Assembly: GCF_029960815.1 (NCBI RefSeq)
Contig: NZ_JASBRE010000002.1
Coordinates: forward strand, 124,001-188,000
Source of the DNA: Pseudomonas sp. AL03
GTDB lineage: Bacteria > Pseudomonadota > Gammaproteobacteria > Pseudomonadales > Pseudomonadaceae
Direction: 5' to 3'
DNA: 64,000 nucleotides
In this document: piece after piece, positions 1-10,057 of the stretch
How positions within the stretch are numbered: the stretch's first letter is position 1
Layout of the letters: every line of letters begins with the position of its first letter
Made by a program: the position numbers and the translations under genes
The notes under the pieces: model-generated
The model's database searches: none
What the model saw: only the letters and a program-made list of their open reading frames with translations
Told to the model about the DNA's origin: nothing

Positions 1-1220
1 CCGCGGACAACACCTCCAGGAGTAGTCGGCGAGAGGAGGAACCGGGCGATCCGTTTCTGGGCATGCTCTGCGATTTTGCCCGCCGTGCAGAAGTCGTGAA
101 GGAACTGAAGCTGAGTGCGGAATTTTTAACCCTTTACCCGATCATCGAGGAAGGCGAAGGAACACGTTCTCTTGTGCCTGAGCCCTTTACACCAACCGCT
201 TTGTACTATCTGACGGTCTACAACCGTGCCGTCAAACTCAGTAACAAGCCCGAGTCTCAGTTGCTGAGTTATCTGCAGCGCATCAACGCGCTGCCCAACG
301 ACTTGTCTGGCGACGGGCTGACTCTGGTCAAGGAACAGGCGGCGAAGCTTCTTGCTGAACTCTTCGACTGGAGCGCCGAGGAAGTGCGCATTTGTGCCGA
401 TCATGTCAATGCCGGGCAAGGCTACATCCGTACTTTGGAACACCTTGATCTTTTGATCCGCCTGCGTGCGTTCACCCGCCAAAGCAAACTGGACGCGCCT
501 ACCGTTCTGAAAATGGGCGAGCTGAAACCGGACAGCCTGTTCAACGAGTATGAAGCGCTGGCCGATCGGGTCGCAGCCCAGCTGGCAGAACAAGGCCGGA
601 CATTGCCTCTGGCAGGCATCACCGCCGTGGCCGATCAAGTCGTGTTCGATTGCACGGTCGATAGCACTGAACTGATCGCCAACAGTAAAGAGTCGGCGCA
701 ACTGACCCTCAAGATCACCCGCGCAAAGGTGCCGCTAAAGAACGTCAACATTTATTGGGCGTCGAAGCTATGCACTATCGATCCCCCGGTATCCACGACC
801 AATGCCGAGGGTACGGCCACGGTCACAGTGCATGCCGGCACCACGATGGGGCGTGACGTGATCAGTTATCGACTGGATGCTCGCGAGCCGCAGTCCGGCG
901 TGGTCATCACCTTGCGCAACGACCCCACCTCGTTTTCCTTCTCCCGATTGGACAACGAGATCTACACCACGTCGGAACAAGTCGGCACGGACGTCACCTT
1001 GCGGATGCGCTTGCTCGACGGGCATGGCAACCCGGCTGGGCATACGCAAGTGACCTGGTTACTTGAACCACTTTTCTTTATTCCCGTGACGATCCCTACC
1101 AATGCCGAGGGGATAACGGAGATCACGTTTACCAGTCCCGAACCTCTGACGATCGATAAGCCCCGAGTCTTCAGAAACGAAGCGTCAGTAATGCTTCGCC
1201 CCATCACATTCACCCTTTAG
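1..1220 (+). CDS. Tc toxin subunit A-like protein, N-terminal half (partial, 5' end outside window)
   Basis: The frame is open from base 3, so the gene begins upstream; about 405 residues are visible. The first 190 or so are helical and resemble the alpha-helical shell of Tc-toxin A subunits (TcdA/TcaA family), with the typical pattern of a hydrophobic-helix stretch such as 'LEHLDLLIRLRAFTR' followed by short helical repeats. The last 200 residues differ: two beta-rich Ig-like modules of about 95 residues (roughly nt 640-920 and 920-1217), each with the 'TNAEG.A/I.T' turn of bacterial Ig-like group 1 folds. Ending in Ig-like modules instead of continuing into the TcA linker is unusual. The next gene starts 68 bases downstream and continues the TcA architecture, so together they resemble a split (TcaA plus TcaB type) A subunit. 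TcA subunits form the pentameric pore and translocation channel of insecticidal toxin complexes. Assignment is by recalled family similarity. Confidence 0.75.
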   Translation, partial: ADNTSRSSRREEEPGDPFLGMLCDFARRAEVVKELKLSAEFLTLYPIIEEGEGTRSLVPEPFTPTALYYLTVYNRAVKLSNKPESQLLSYLQRINALPNDLSGDGLTLVKEQAAKLLAELFDWSAEEVRICADHVNAGQGYIRTLEHLDLLIRLRAFTRQSKLDAPTVLKMGELKPDSLFNEYEALADRVAAQLAEQGRTLPLAGITAVADQVVFDCTVDSTELIANSKESAQLTLKITRAKVPLKNVNIYWASKLCTIDPPVSTTNAEGTATVTVHAGTTMGRDVISYRLDAREPQSGVVITLRNDPTSFSFSRLDNEIYTTSEQVGTDVTLRMRLLDGHGNPAGHTQVTWLLEPLFFIPVTIPTNAEGITEITFTSPEPLTIDKPRVFRNEASVMLRPITFTL

Positions 1221-1288
1221 AGACGATGCTTCATCGAGCGCCGCGGTGTTTGTCGATAGGGCGACGATTCAGCAAACAGGAGATGGCA

Positions 1289-4200
1289 ATGGCTACGGAA
1301 AACATCAGCCGGGCAACCGCCCTGCGACGCGACGCTTTGATCGAATGTGCTCTGGGTATCAAAGAAATCGATGAAGATAAGGAAGGTTTGCCGGCGATTA
1401 AAACGGCGGATGATTTATTGGAGTGGTTGCGTACTGACCCCTTGGATAATCATCAAGTCAAAACATCCTGGGTCGCCGAGGCGGTCAGCTGTTTTCAGCA
1501 ATACATACACGCTGTTTATCAAAAACTGGAGCCTGGTTACACCGATCGGGAGTTTGATCGCAAGCACCTGAAAGATTGGGACATTGCCAGTCAGTATCCT
1601 TTATGGTCCGCCAGTCAACTGCTCAAGTGCATGCCCGAAGATTACATCACCCCCTATGCGCGTATCCGCAAGACAAGCCTGTTCAAAGAACTTGAAAACA
1701 ATCTCAACCAGACTCGACTGACAACCGATTCGGTGCAACTGGGCGTTCAGCAGTACTTGCGGGCCTTTGAAGAGGTTTGCAATCTGGAAGTGCTTAACGG
1801 CTATGTTGACGGTCATGACGTGCTCAGTGCCGATTACTATCTGGTCGGTCAGGAACGGATCGCACCGTATCGCTATTTCTGGCGCAAGGCCGACATCCAG
1901 CTGAATGCAGCCTCGGTAGCGATCAACCCGGCAGCCTGGAGCGAATGGAAACCCGTCGATATCCCATCCGACGTGCAGGTACTCGACAGTCGTCATGTAT
2001 TTTGGGGTGGGCGTTTGTGCATGGTCTGGGCCGAATGGCGCCAGGCGTTGTTCGATGGTAATAACAAGCTGCAAAAGCCCTATGAGATTGAGCTGAAGGT
2101 GGCCTTTATCACGCTGAGCGGCCAGTGGTCACCGCCGATACGGTTGAACCTGTCACAGTTTGACAAGGATGTAAGTCCAGGCTGTCGTTTGGTGGCGGTG
2201 ATGTTGCGTGATGATGTGGATCCGCTATACCCCAAAGGCAGGCTCGCGGTGCACTTGACCAACGGCAGCTTGACAGGGCCCCGACCCGACCCCGTGGAAA
2301 TCTACGAAACGCGCGACGCGCTGTTTCGCAAGGTGGCCGATGAAAAGTCGGTGATGGATTACCTGGCCAAGGTCCGCTTCGCGAGCCCCTTGACCCTTCA
2401 GCAACGGGTTGCGCCGGTAGATTTTTCCCGCATGACCGAAGCGGTCACAGCGGAAGGGCCACTGGCAGAAAAATACACGCTCCAAGCCTTTGTAGCACTC
2501 CAAGCGGGTAAGCAACGGCTGCATGTACAAGCGCATTGTGCGTTGTTGACACCGGGGGCGGTCGGAACAGTCAACAATTTCACACTGACACTCAAATACT
2601 CTGCAGGTGGAGACCCTGGCCCCAGTGTCCATCCGCACTCTAATAACGGTGGCTGGTCAACCGGGTGGCTGGGCTTTGACCGCGATAACTTCGCCGGTTT
2701 GACAGCGACGTTCACCCTGTCGAGTCCGGGCCTGGGCACCAAAACCTTCACGTTGGCGCTAAAGGGCGTTCCCGCTGAAACCCCTCTTCCAGCACTGCAC
2801 AAAACCGATTCGCGCGGGGCTCAGTTCCTGCACCTCAATAATCCGGCCCTTAAGCTCAAGTATGTGCGCCTCAATACGTTGATCGGTGCTGAACTGGTCA
2901 CACGCTCCAACGTATCGATAGACGCGGTGCTCGACTGGGACACCCAGTTTCCCGAGGAGTCGCCGTTGCCTGACCAGATGGTCGAGCCTAACGGGCCGTT
3001 CGATGGCGCCAACGGGCTTTTCTTCTGGGAGTTGTTTTTTCATTTGCCCCATCTGGTGGCGACTCGGCTGAAGGATGAGGATCGTTTTGTCGAAGCCCAA
3101 CAATGGCTTCATTTCATCTTCGATCCCCAGGCTCCCGCCGCTTCAGGCGCCCGTCCGGCGAATCCGAAAGCTCGCTACTGGCGCTGCCGGCCGTTAACTG
3201 TCGTCAGTGGTGAGAATGGTGATGTGGGTTGCGAAGCCGACAATCCAACCGATCCGGATGCGATTGCCTACTCGACACCCCGGCACTACCAGATGCTGAT
3301 TTTTCTCGATTATGTCGCCAACCTCGTGGCGTGGGGCGACTGGCTGTACCGGCAATTGACGCGAGACAGTCTGGTGGCGGCCAAATTGCAGTACCTGCGG
3401 GCCAAGAATCTGATGGGCGAAACGCCGGATACGCGTACGCTCAGCCAGTGGACGCCTGCCACACTGGCGGAGCTGGTCGCGGAGCTGGAGGACAGCGCTG
3501 CGCTCAAGGCGTTTGAACACGAGATCGTGCTGGATTCAGGATGGCTGCCGGTCAAAACCCGATTTTTTGAAGATTTCGGTGTTATCGGCACAGGGCGTTT
3601 CAGGTTGCCGGTCAGCCAGCGAGTGTTGCAGTTATATGAGTTGCCAGCACAACGCATCTACAACCTGCGCAACAACCTGACGCTCGACGGCAAACCTATG
3701 TCTGTCGAGCTGTTTAGCACGATCAACCCTTCTGATCTGCTGAATAATCTGGCCGCTGGCGGTGCAGGTCCCGTACGGCCGATGGGCGGACCGCTGCGAG
3801 TGGCGGCGTTTCGCTGGCGAGTGCTGTTCGATGCGGCGATCCGTGCGACGCAGTATCTGCAAGAGTGCGGTAACCAGGTGATGCGTCTGCTTGAGCAACA
3901 GGACCGAGGCGAGCAGGAACTGTTGCAACAGCGTCACCTGACCGAACTGAGCGCCTTCACCAAGGCCGTGCAGGAAGAAAATATCGCTCAAGTGAGGGCC
4001 AGCCTGGCTGCGTTGCGTAGCAGTCGCTCGATGACTGAGCAACGGCAATTGCATTACGCCAAGCTGCATGCGGATAACATTTCCAGTACCGAGTACAAGG
4101 TTATGGAGGCTATCGACGACGCGAAAACGCTGTCGGCGCTCAGTACCGCCTTGCAAATGGCCGGAGCTGTGATTGATGTCTTCCCCAATATCTTTGGTCT

Positions 4201-5374
4201 GGCCAACGGCGGGCATCAGCCCGGCAATATTCCGAGAGCCGTTGGTTATGGATTCCAGGTCGCGGCAGACGTCGTACGCGGTAATGCCGAGAAAGATGCC
4301 ACCTCCGAAAGCTATCGTCGGCGGCGTGAGGACTGGGGCTTGGCGCGGGATCAGGCCTCGTCAGAGCTGGTGATGATCGATGACAACATCAATGCCCTGG
4401 AGCACGCGGTTTCCGCAGCCGAGGCCAATCTGGCACAGGTTATCAGGACGAACGCCCAGACCCAGGCGCTCTATGACTTTCTGCTTACCCGAGCCACGCG
4501 CGTCGAGCTGTATCGCTGGTACCTGGGGCAGTGCAAGACCTTGCATTATCAGGCCTACGATCAAGTGGTCAGTTTGTGCCTCAGTGCCCAGAGCGCATTG
4601 CAGGTGGAGACAGCCGAGTTCGATCTTTCGCACATACGCACCGATGCCTGGCTGGACAACTATTACGGCTTGACCGCCGGGGATGCGCTGCGGCTCGATC
4701 TGCTGCGCATGGAGGCTGATTATCTTCTGCGCTATGAGCGACGCCTTGAAATGGTCAAGACCGTGTCGCTGCGTCAGCTGTTCGAGGACAGTACCGACAA
4801 GCAGGAAATCATAGGTTGGGTCGGGGCGCTGGACGCCCTGACCGAGACCGGCACGTTGAATTTCAAATTGTCTCAACTGTTGTTCGATCGTGATTACCAC
4901 AACCACTACTGCCGCCAGATCAGCGCCGTGGAAGTGACCCTGCCGACCCTACTCGGTCCCTATGAGAATGTGTGTGCAACGCTGACGCAAATCGGCAGCG
5001 CCACTGCGCTTAAGGCTTCACCGCAGTCGCTGGAGTATCTGTATGCCAAAGAAGCAATGATCGCGCCGGCAGATGTACTGCTCAATGTCAGCAGCGGTGA
5101 ACACATGGCCATCTCCATGGGGTTGGACGATACCGGAGTGGCCGCGTTTAAACCCGACGAAGGGCTGCGCAATACATTCGAAAATACAGGTGCGGTATCG
5201 CGTTGGGCACTGTCATTTCCCTGGCCAAAACGCTTACCGCAGAGCCAGCAACTGGCCGCCCTGAACGACATCATCCTGAAGGTCCGGTACACCGCCAAGG
5301 TGGGAGGCCCCACGTTTTCCAGGAAGGTACAAGACTATGTAAACGACGCCGATAAAATTCGCTCGAGGGACTGA
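1289..5374 (+). CDS. Tc toxin subunit A-like protein, C-terminal half (TcaB type, pore-forming)
   Basis: This 1361-residue protein carries the C-terminal two thirds of a Tc-toxin A subunit. Family signatures seen are the linker/neuraminidase-like region near residue 183 ('PYRYFWRK'), 'FFWELFFHLPHLV' from residue 578, a long helical stretch at about 870-930, the pore-tip signature 'FPNIFGLANGG' at 965-975, and 'GAVSRW' at 1301-1306 close to the end. The frame is open upstream to an ATG at 1226, but AGGAG at 1278-1282 lies six bases before the ATG at 1289, which is therefore preferred. No signal peptide is seen, as usual for Tc proteins. By family knowledge the A subunit pentamer binds the target cell and injects the TcB-TcC effector. 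The preceding gene is in another frame, so this is a separate gene and not a simple continuation. No TcB/TcC partner lies in the window. Confidence 0.88.
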   Translation: MATENISRATALRRDALIECALGIKEIDEDKEGLPAIKTADDLLEWLRTDPLDNHQVKTSWVAEAVSCFQQYIHAVYQKLEPGYTDREFDRKHLKDWDIASQYPLWSASQLLKCMPEDYITPYARIRKTSLFKELENNLNQTRLTTDSVQLGVQQYLRAFEEVCNLEVLNGYVDGHDVLSADYYLVGQERIAPYRYFWRKADIQLNAASVAINPAAWSEWKPVDIPSDVQVLDSRHVFWGGRLCMVWAEWRQALFDGNNKLQKPYEIELKVAFITLSGQWSPPIRLNLSQFDKDVSPGCRLVAVMLRDDVDPLYPKGRLAVHLTNGSLTGPRPDPVEIYETRDALFRKVADEKSVMDYLAKVRFASPLTLQQRVAPVDFSRMTEAVTAEGPLAEKYTLQAFVALQAGKQRLHVQAHCALLTPGAVGTVNNFTLTLKYSAGGDPGPSVHPHSNNGGWSTGWLGFDRDNFAGLTATFTLSSPGLGTKTFTLALKGVPAETPLPALHKTDSRGAQFLHLNNPALKLKYVRLNTLIGAELVTRSNVSIDAVLDWDTQFPEESPLPDQMVEPNGPFDGANGLFFWELFFHLPHLVATRLKDEDRFVEAQQWLHFIFDPQAPAASGARPANPKARYWRCRPLTVVSGENGDVGCEADNPTDPDAIAYSTPRHYQMLIFLDYVANLVAWGDWLYRQLTRDSLVAAKLQYLRAKNLMGETPDTRTLSQWTPATLAELVAELEDSAALKAFEHEIVLDSGWLPVKTRFFEDFGVIGTGRFRLPVSQRVLQLYELPAQRIYNLRNNLTLDGKPMSVELFSTINPSDLLNNLAAGGAGPVRPMGGPLRVAAFRWRVLFDAAIRATQYLQECGNQVMRLLEQQDRGEQELLQQRHLTELSAFTKAVQEENIAQVRASLAALRSSRSMTEQRQLHYAKLHADNISSTEYKVMEAIDDAKTLSALSTALQMAGAVIDVFPNIFGLANGGHQPGNIPRAVGYGFQVAADVVRGNAEKDATSESYRRRREDWGLARDQASSELVMIDDNINALEHAVSAAEANLAQVIRTNAQTQALYDFLLTRATRVELYRWYLGQCKTLHYQAYDQVVSLCLSAQSALQVETAEFDLSHIRTDAWLDNYYGLTAGDALRLDLLRMEADYLLRYERRLEMVKTVSLRQLFEDSTDKQEIIGWVGALDALTETGTLNFKLSQLLFDRDYHNHYCRQISAVEVTLPTLLGPYENVCATLTQIGSATALKASPQSLEYLYAKEAMIAPADVLLNVSSGEHMAISMGLDDTGVAAFKPDEGLRNTFENTGAVSRWALSFPWPKRLPQSQQLAALNDIILKVRYTAKVGGPTFSRKVQDYVNDADKIRSRD

Positions 5375-5377
5375 GAA

Positions 5378-8300
5378 ATGAACAGTAAGCCTGTCAACAC
5401 CGAAAGCAATGTTATCGCCAATGGGCACTTCGATGAGGGGTACGTTCACTGGGAAGACGTTGGCGCAACTGGGGGAAACATCGATTTAAAAAGCGGAGAG
5501 TGGGAAGGGGTCTCTATCTCCTACATGTCTCTTTACAAAGGCTCGGGGGTGGGGCAATTAATGCCGGCTCCCGTCCAGCAGTCGGCGGGGGAGCGATACA
5601 GCCTGAGTTTTCTTTATGACAATCGTCATGAACAGGCTGGCTCTTTCCTCATCAGTAGACGAGGTACGGACGATAAGCTCGAAATCCCACTGCCGCCGAG
5701 CGGCAATAGTGCGCAAGACCCTGAAACGAGAGCATTAAGTCTGACCCCTGTTACCACGCCACTTGAGTTCGATGTGCTGGAGGATGATGTTTTCAATATT
5801 GAAATCAAAAGCCCGAGTCAGGCAACAGCCTTAAAAGACGTCATCGTTGCCCGTATCAACCTTCATGTCGAACTGCCTCCGCTGGTGTTGACCCACATCA
5901 TTAATGACGGGCAGGTATTTAGCCCGGGTGAGCAACCCTGTCTTTACTTGTGTCACGGAGCGACCGGGGAGGTGAGTCACCAGTTGTCGTTCGAGCCTGC
6001 GCCAGGCAGCCCTTGGCGGGGAACCGAGGCGTTGTTATGGAGCTTCGACAATCCTTTGGATGCGGTGGTCGTCTCGCCCGAATGGGGAGAAAACCAATTG
6101 ATCGAAACACCGTGGCGAGTGGATTGCCCGGTGCCGATCAGAGACGACACGCAACTGTTCAGTTTGTCCATCTACAGCAAATACCACGCCGACGCTTATG
6201 CGATGACGGTTTCGCTGGGGCACCACAGGCTGACCGTCAGTACCTGTCTGGAACCGGCTTATCAGCCGGTGATCGAGTACGGTCAGTCGGTCAAGTTAGG
6301 CGTTCAGGTGACGTCGTATTACTCCCGTCTTCCGATGCGCAATCGCGAAGTTTGCTGGATGCACGGCGACGAGGTGCTTTTTCGAGGCAGCACGGATGAA
6401 GGTGGCTTTGCCTGGTTTGACTACACACCTGACACCGAAGGCCTGCGCTCGATAGACGCCAGCGTTCAAAGCCCGTTCTACGCGCAGGGTAGCGCTGCGC
6501 AAACGTTCAGTATAAGAGCCCATGCCACGGATCCTCTGAAGGCGGTGAAAGTACAATTCCCGAGTATGCAAGCCGCATTCTGGGGCGAAAAACAGGGCTA
6601 CCCTGATCGTGGTGCGACGTATCAGTTGTCAGCGCTGTTTGCCCCCGACAGTCCATTGCGCGACCTGAATGTATGGCTGGCCTGGGAAGGTGGATTGCCG
6701 GATGAACTGGGGGTGGCGGTGCAGCCTCCCTTGTTGGAGCCAATCCTGGTCACCGGCACACAGTTGGACTGGGAGCTGGATTGCCAGGACATCAAGGACA
6801 GTTCTTTCGGCTTACGGTTGTGCTGTGCCGAGCTGCGCGAACCTACAGTGATCAATCCCATGTCGCTGGCTCGCCACAGCCTCAAGATCGGTGAGGTCCG
6901 CGAAGCCAACCGCACCCCGGTGGTGGATGAAGGTGATTACGTCTGGTGCATGGTGCGGGTGCTGAGCCTGGGTGACCTGCCGATCTCGGGCGTGCCGGTC
7001 GAATGGGACTCGCCACATGGACTTCAGCGAACCTATACCGGCGTGAACGGCTGGGCCAGTGTGATCGATCGACCAGCAGAGCACGGGGATTACACCCTCA
7101 CAGCGCGGGTCAATCCGCGTGAAGGAGGGCAATTGCTGGAGCACGCTTTTGCCATCAAGACGGTGCAGACCAGTTCGTGGAGGACGGCGAGTTTCACACT
7201 GGACGGCGTTGTGGCCGATCGGGTGAATGCTGGTGTGGTGTGTGATGTTGGCGAGTTCACGACGCAACTGCACCTTAAGGTGGAACCCGGCAGTCCGTTG
7301 ATAGGCAAAAGTGTTTCTCTGCAATGGCGCGATCCGGAAAGCGCGAATGTGATTCTCATACGCAAAATGGCGGATAAGAATCCCATTACCTCGGAAGGAG
7401 TACTTTGGAATGTTCATGGGATGCTGCCCGAACTAAGCGGTGTATTTGACTTGCTCGTACTCTCGAACGGACTGGAGCCTCTTGACCTGGCTTTTCGGAC
7501 GCTTCCCCTCGATTTGGTCAAAGAGACCACATTGGAGTTCGATCAGAAGCCAGAAAACTGGGATGCCGAGGTTAATTTGTATCCGTGCATCGGCACGTCC
7601 CACGACCTGACAATCCTGCCCACAAACGACCTGGGCGGTTTGCATGGGTTGATGCTTGAAACCTCTATGGCGCCGGATCTGCCGCCGGGATGGATCCTTA
7701 CCCCTTCCTTGACAGAACCTTCACCCATGACGGCCGGCGGCGTGCGCTACCGCTGTGACTTCACTGGCGCGACTGAACCTGCAGAACGTAGTTGGAAGGT
7801 CAAGGTCTTGACCGGTGAAGCGTACACCCAACCACCGGCACTCAGACTGAAGCTGGCTCACAACAAAGTGGTGATTGGCACTGCGTTCGAAGTTGCAACG
7901 GACCCTGTCCTGAGTAAAGCCGAAAGTGCACGGCTGGCCGTGCGGTACCTGTCAGCGTTCACTGGGAAGCCAGCGAGCAACGTGCCCGTCGAGTGGGACG
8001 ACGTTGAAGAAGTGTCGGTGACCGGCTCGGACGGTATCGCCCAGCGCGATTATCAACCGCTGACAACGGGGGGGCAAAACATCCGCGCCCTGATCAGCAA
8101 TCCTTATGACGCTACCCAAATCGAGCATACGTTTGCAGTGCACGCCTACCAGGACGATCCCTGGCTCGACCTCAACGTACAAGCGAGCTCGGGCCTGGCG
8201 GGGTCTTGGGGCGGGCAAACGCTCTTTCCCCGTCGAGGCGATAGGCTCGACTTGACCCTTTCCGCCCCGCAAGACAGTCCATTACACAATCAAGCGCTGA

Positions 8301-10033
8301 CGTTAGGGCTGATTGGCGTCGACCAGATAGATCCGCAACTGTCGTTTGGGCCGGTAGGGCTAGGGGTGCCAAGGGAATTGGCGGCTGACGGTTTGCCGGT
8401 CAGCCTTCTGGCCGGTGATCAGACCGACGCGGCGTTTTCTTTGCAACTGTCGGCCTCGAGACTATTGGCGCGCTCACCGCTGAACGCGTTTTCCCTGGGC
8501 AGCAATGCGCAGGCGCTCATCATGTCTGGGAGGCGCCAGGAACACAAAGTCGCCGGTTGGCACGAGACGATGACGTTTGAAATCACGTTGGCCAGTGCAT
8601 TGTCCGGCCAATCTGCGAAAAATATACAGGTGGAGTGGGAAGGAACTGACGTAGCAATGGAGCATGCGATCACCGTAACTAACTTCTACGGTGTGACGCG
8701 TATCAGTTTCATTGCGACGATCCCGGGGCCAGGAAGATTGACGGCTAGCATCGTCGGAGGAACCGATGTATTCGAATTTGAATACCACGTGCAAGAGCCC
8801 TGCTTGATCCAAGAGCTGACCAGCCCTGGCCTTGAGAATTATCCGGGAGAAGAGGTCAGTGCCGAGGCAACGGTAGTCAGCGCTTCAACGGGTGAGCCGG
8901 TTGAAGGAGTGAAGGTGCACTGGTTCTTCAAGGGTGTTGCGCTGGAACCGGTTGGCACCGATGCGCAGGGCAAGGCGCGGATTGTGTTTCTGTTACCGAT
9001 GAAGATAGGGAATGGTGCATTGAACGCATCAGTGCTTGGGGAGTTTGGGTTGGATTCGGCTCGGTTGGTTTTTACGATGCTGGAAGACAGTTTTATCCTG
9101 AGTAACCCTGTTGTTCCTTCTGAACCGGTGGATGAGGGCAAAGAGGTGAAACTGAGTGTGCAGGTGCTGTCAGCAGGCACCTCTAAACCAAGACCTGGTG
9201 TCGCGGTGACCTGGGCGCGTTCTGATGAGAGCTTCGACATTTCGCAGAGTGGGGAGGATGGACGGGCAGAGTATACCCATCGCTGGAGCACGTCTTTGAA
9301 GACTCACACCATTCGGGCTTCCGTAGTCAGCCTGGATGGAACAAGGCCTCATCTGGATCTGCAAGTTAAGGACTCGACATATTCGGTTTGGACCAAAGAT
9401 GTCGCATTGTTGATGAACAATATAGATCGTGGAGATTTTGCCTGGATCACTAAAGGAGCGGATCAGACTTTCCAGTTGAGGCCCTCTGAAGCAAGTCCGT
9501 TGTTGGGTACAACCGTATCGATGGAGATGATTGACCCGCCGTCCGGGGTGTCGTTGGAACCCTCGGTTGGGCGAGTGCTCACCGCTCAAGGTTTGGACTG
9601 GAAAGTGGCCTGTGGCGCTAATGTTTCTTCAGACGATGTTTTTTTCCTGTCGCTAAGAAGTGAGGCTTTCCCTTTACCATCCCCCCCTAAAAGAGTCAAA
9701 GCGACTGTGGGTGATTACCACTGCCGGATAGACAACAGCTTTGGTCTTAACAAGGAGTACTTTCCCGGTCCGCGCACAACGGTTTTTAGCTATGGGGTGC
9801 ACGTGGTGTCGTTAGCCACTGGAAAGTCGGTGAAAGGCAAAGTAGTTTCAATGGAGCGAACTCCCGGAAGTCAAGGTGACTATTCGGTTACAACTCTTGC
9901 GGACGGATGGGCAGATAGTAATTTTAGGTTCGTAGGACCTGAGCGGAATCAGCCTGTCTTTGCGAGGTTCCATTTATATAATTGGTTCGATGGCAGCACG
10001 TCAGAGGTAACCTTGAGATGGCCCAATACCTGA
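5378..10033 (+). CDS. 1551-aa multi-module Ig-like repeat protein encoded directly after split TcA
   Basis: I do not recognise this as a named family. The ATG is 3 bases after the TcA stop, with GAGGGA at 5365-5370 as ribosome site, so it is surely co-transcribed. Residues 1-165 ('NGHFDEGYVHWE...') look like a beta-sandwich of the carbohydrate-binding type. The rest alternates two modules. One is Ig-like ('G.PV..V.V.W ... T...G.A'), at about 298-384, 507-599, 835-927 and 1052-1333 (three in a row), with a last copy at 1453-1551. The other is a beta module of about 120 residues marked by 'SPL.....L.W' and 'GL.W...C', at about 165-290, 387-508, 600-830 (probably two), 927-1051 and 1334-1452. 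No signal peptide, LPXTG, autotransporter or T1SS glycine-rich end is seen, so export would have to be shared with the Tc complex or by lysis. It may be an accessory targeting or scaffold subunit; this is inference. Base composition of the last kilobase looks more AT-rich than the flanks. Confidence 0.8.
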   Translation: MNSKPVNTESNVIANGHFDEGYVHWEDVGATGGNIDLKSGEWEGVSISYMSLYKGSGVGQLMPAPVQQSAGERYSLSFLYDNRHEQAGSFLISRRGTDDKLEIPLPPSGNSAQDPETRALSLTPVTTPLEFDVLEDDVFNIEIKSPSQATALKDVIVARINLHVELPPLVLTHIINDGQVFSPGEQPCLYLCHGATGEVSHQLSFEPAPGSPWRGTEALLWSFDNPLDAVVVSPEWGENQLIETPWRVDCPVPIRDDTQLFSLSIYSKYHADAYAMTVSLGHHRLTVSTCLEPAYQPVIEYGQSVKLGVQVTSYYSRLPMRNREVCWMHGDEVLFRGSTDEGGFAWFDYTPDTEGLRSIDASVQSPFYAQGSAAQTFSIRAHATDPLKAVKVQFPSMQAAFWGEKQGYPDRGATYQLSALFAPDSPLRDLNVWLAWEGGLPDELGVAVQPPLLEPILVTGTQLDWELDCQDIKDSSFGLRLCCAELREPTVINPMSLARHSLKIGEVREANRTPVVDEGDYVWCMVRVLSLGDLPISGVPVEWDSPHGLQRTYTGVNGWASVIDRPAEHGDYTLTARVNPREGGQLLEHAFAIKTVQTSSWRTASFTLDGVVADRVNAGVVCDVGEFTTQLHLKVEPGSPLIGKSVSLQWRDPESANVILIRKMADKNPITSEGVLWNVHGMLPELSGVFDLLVLSNGLEPLDLAFRTLPLDLVKETTLEFDQKPENWDAEVNLYPCIGTSHDLTILPTNDLGGLHGLMLETSMAPDLPPGWILTPSLTEPSPMTAGGVRYRCDFTGATEPAERSWKVKVLTGEAYTQPPALRLKLAHNKVVIGTAFEVATDPVLSKAESARLAVRYLSAFTGKPASNVPVEWDDVEEVSVTGSDGIAQRDYQPLTTGGQNIRALISNPYDATQIEHTFAVHAYQDDPWLDLNVQASSGLAGSWGGQTLFPRRGDRLDLTLSAPQDSPLHNQALTLGLIGVDQIDPQLSFGPVGLGVPRELAADGLPVSLLAGDQTDAAFSLQLSASRLLARSPLNAFSLGSNAQALIMSGRRQEHKVAGWHETMTFEITLASALSGQSAKNIQVEWEGTDVAMEHAITVTNFYGVTRISFIATIPGPGRLTASIVGGTDVFEFEYHVQEPCLIQELTSPGLENYPGEEVSAEATVVSASTGEPVEGVKVHWFFKGVALEPVGTDAQGKARIVFLLPMKIGNGALNASVLGEFGLDSARLVFTMLEDSFILSNPVVPSEPVDEGKEVKLSVQVLSAGTSKPRPGVAVTWARSDESFDISQSGEDGRAEYTHRWSTSLKTHTIRASVVSLDGTRPHLDLQVKDSTYSVWTKDVALLMNNIDRGDFAWITKGADQTFQLRPSEASPLLGTTVSMEMIDPPSGVSLEPSVGRVLTAQGLDWKVACGANVSSDDVFFLSLRSEAFPLPSPPKRVKATVGDYHCRIDNSFGLNKEYFPGPRTTVFSYGVHVVSLATGKSVKGKVVSMERTPGSQGDYSVTTLADGWADSNFRFVGPERNQPVFARFHLYNWFDGSTSEVTLRWPNT

Positions 10034-10057
10034 GCATTTACACTTTTGCTATTGGGC
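10021..10057 (+). other. Weak inverted repeat at end of toxin operon
   Basis: GCCCAATA at 10021-10028 pairs with TATTGGGC at 10050-10057 across a 21-base loop that contains the stop codon of the preceding gene. There is no T-tract, so it is at best a weak terminator between the convergent toxin and DUF58 operons. Confidence 0.3.

Noticed and set aside
1221..1288. Frameshift joining the two TcA halves
   Set aside because: There is a stop, a gap and a separate ribosome site, and the first half ends in complete Ig-like modules, so a natural split is more likely; not fully excluded.
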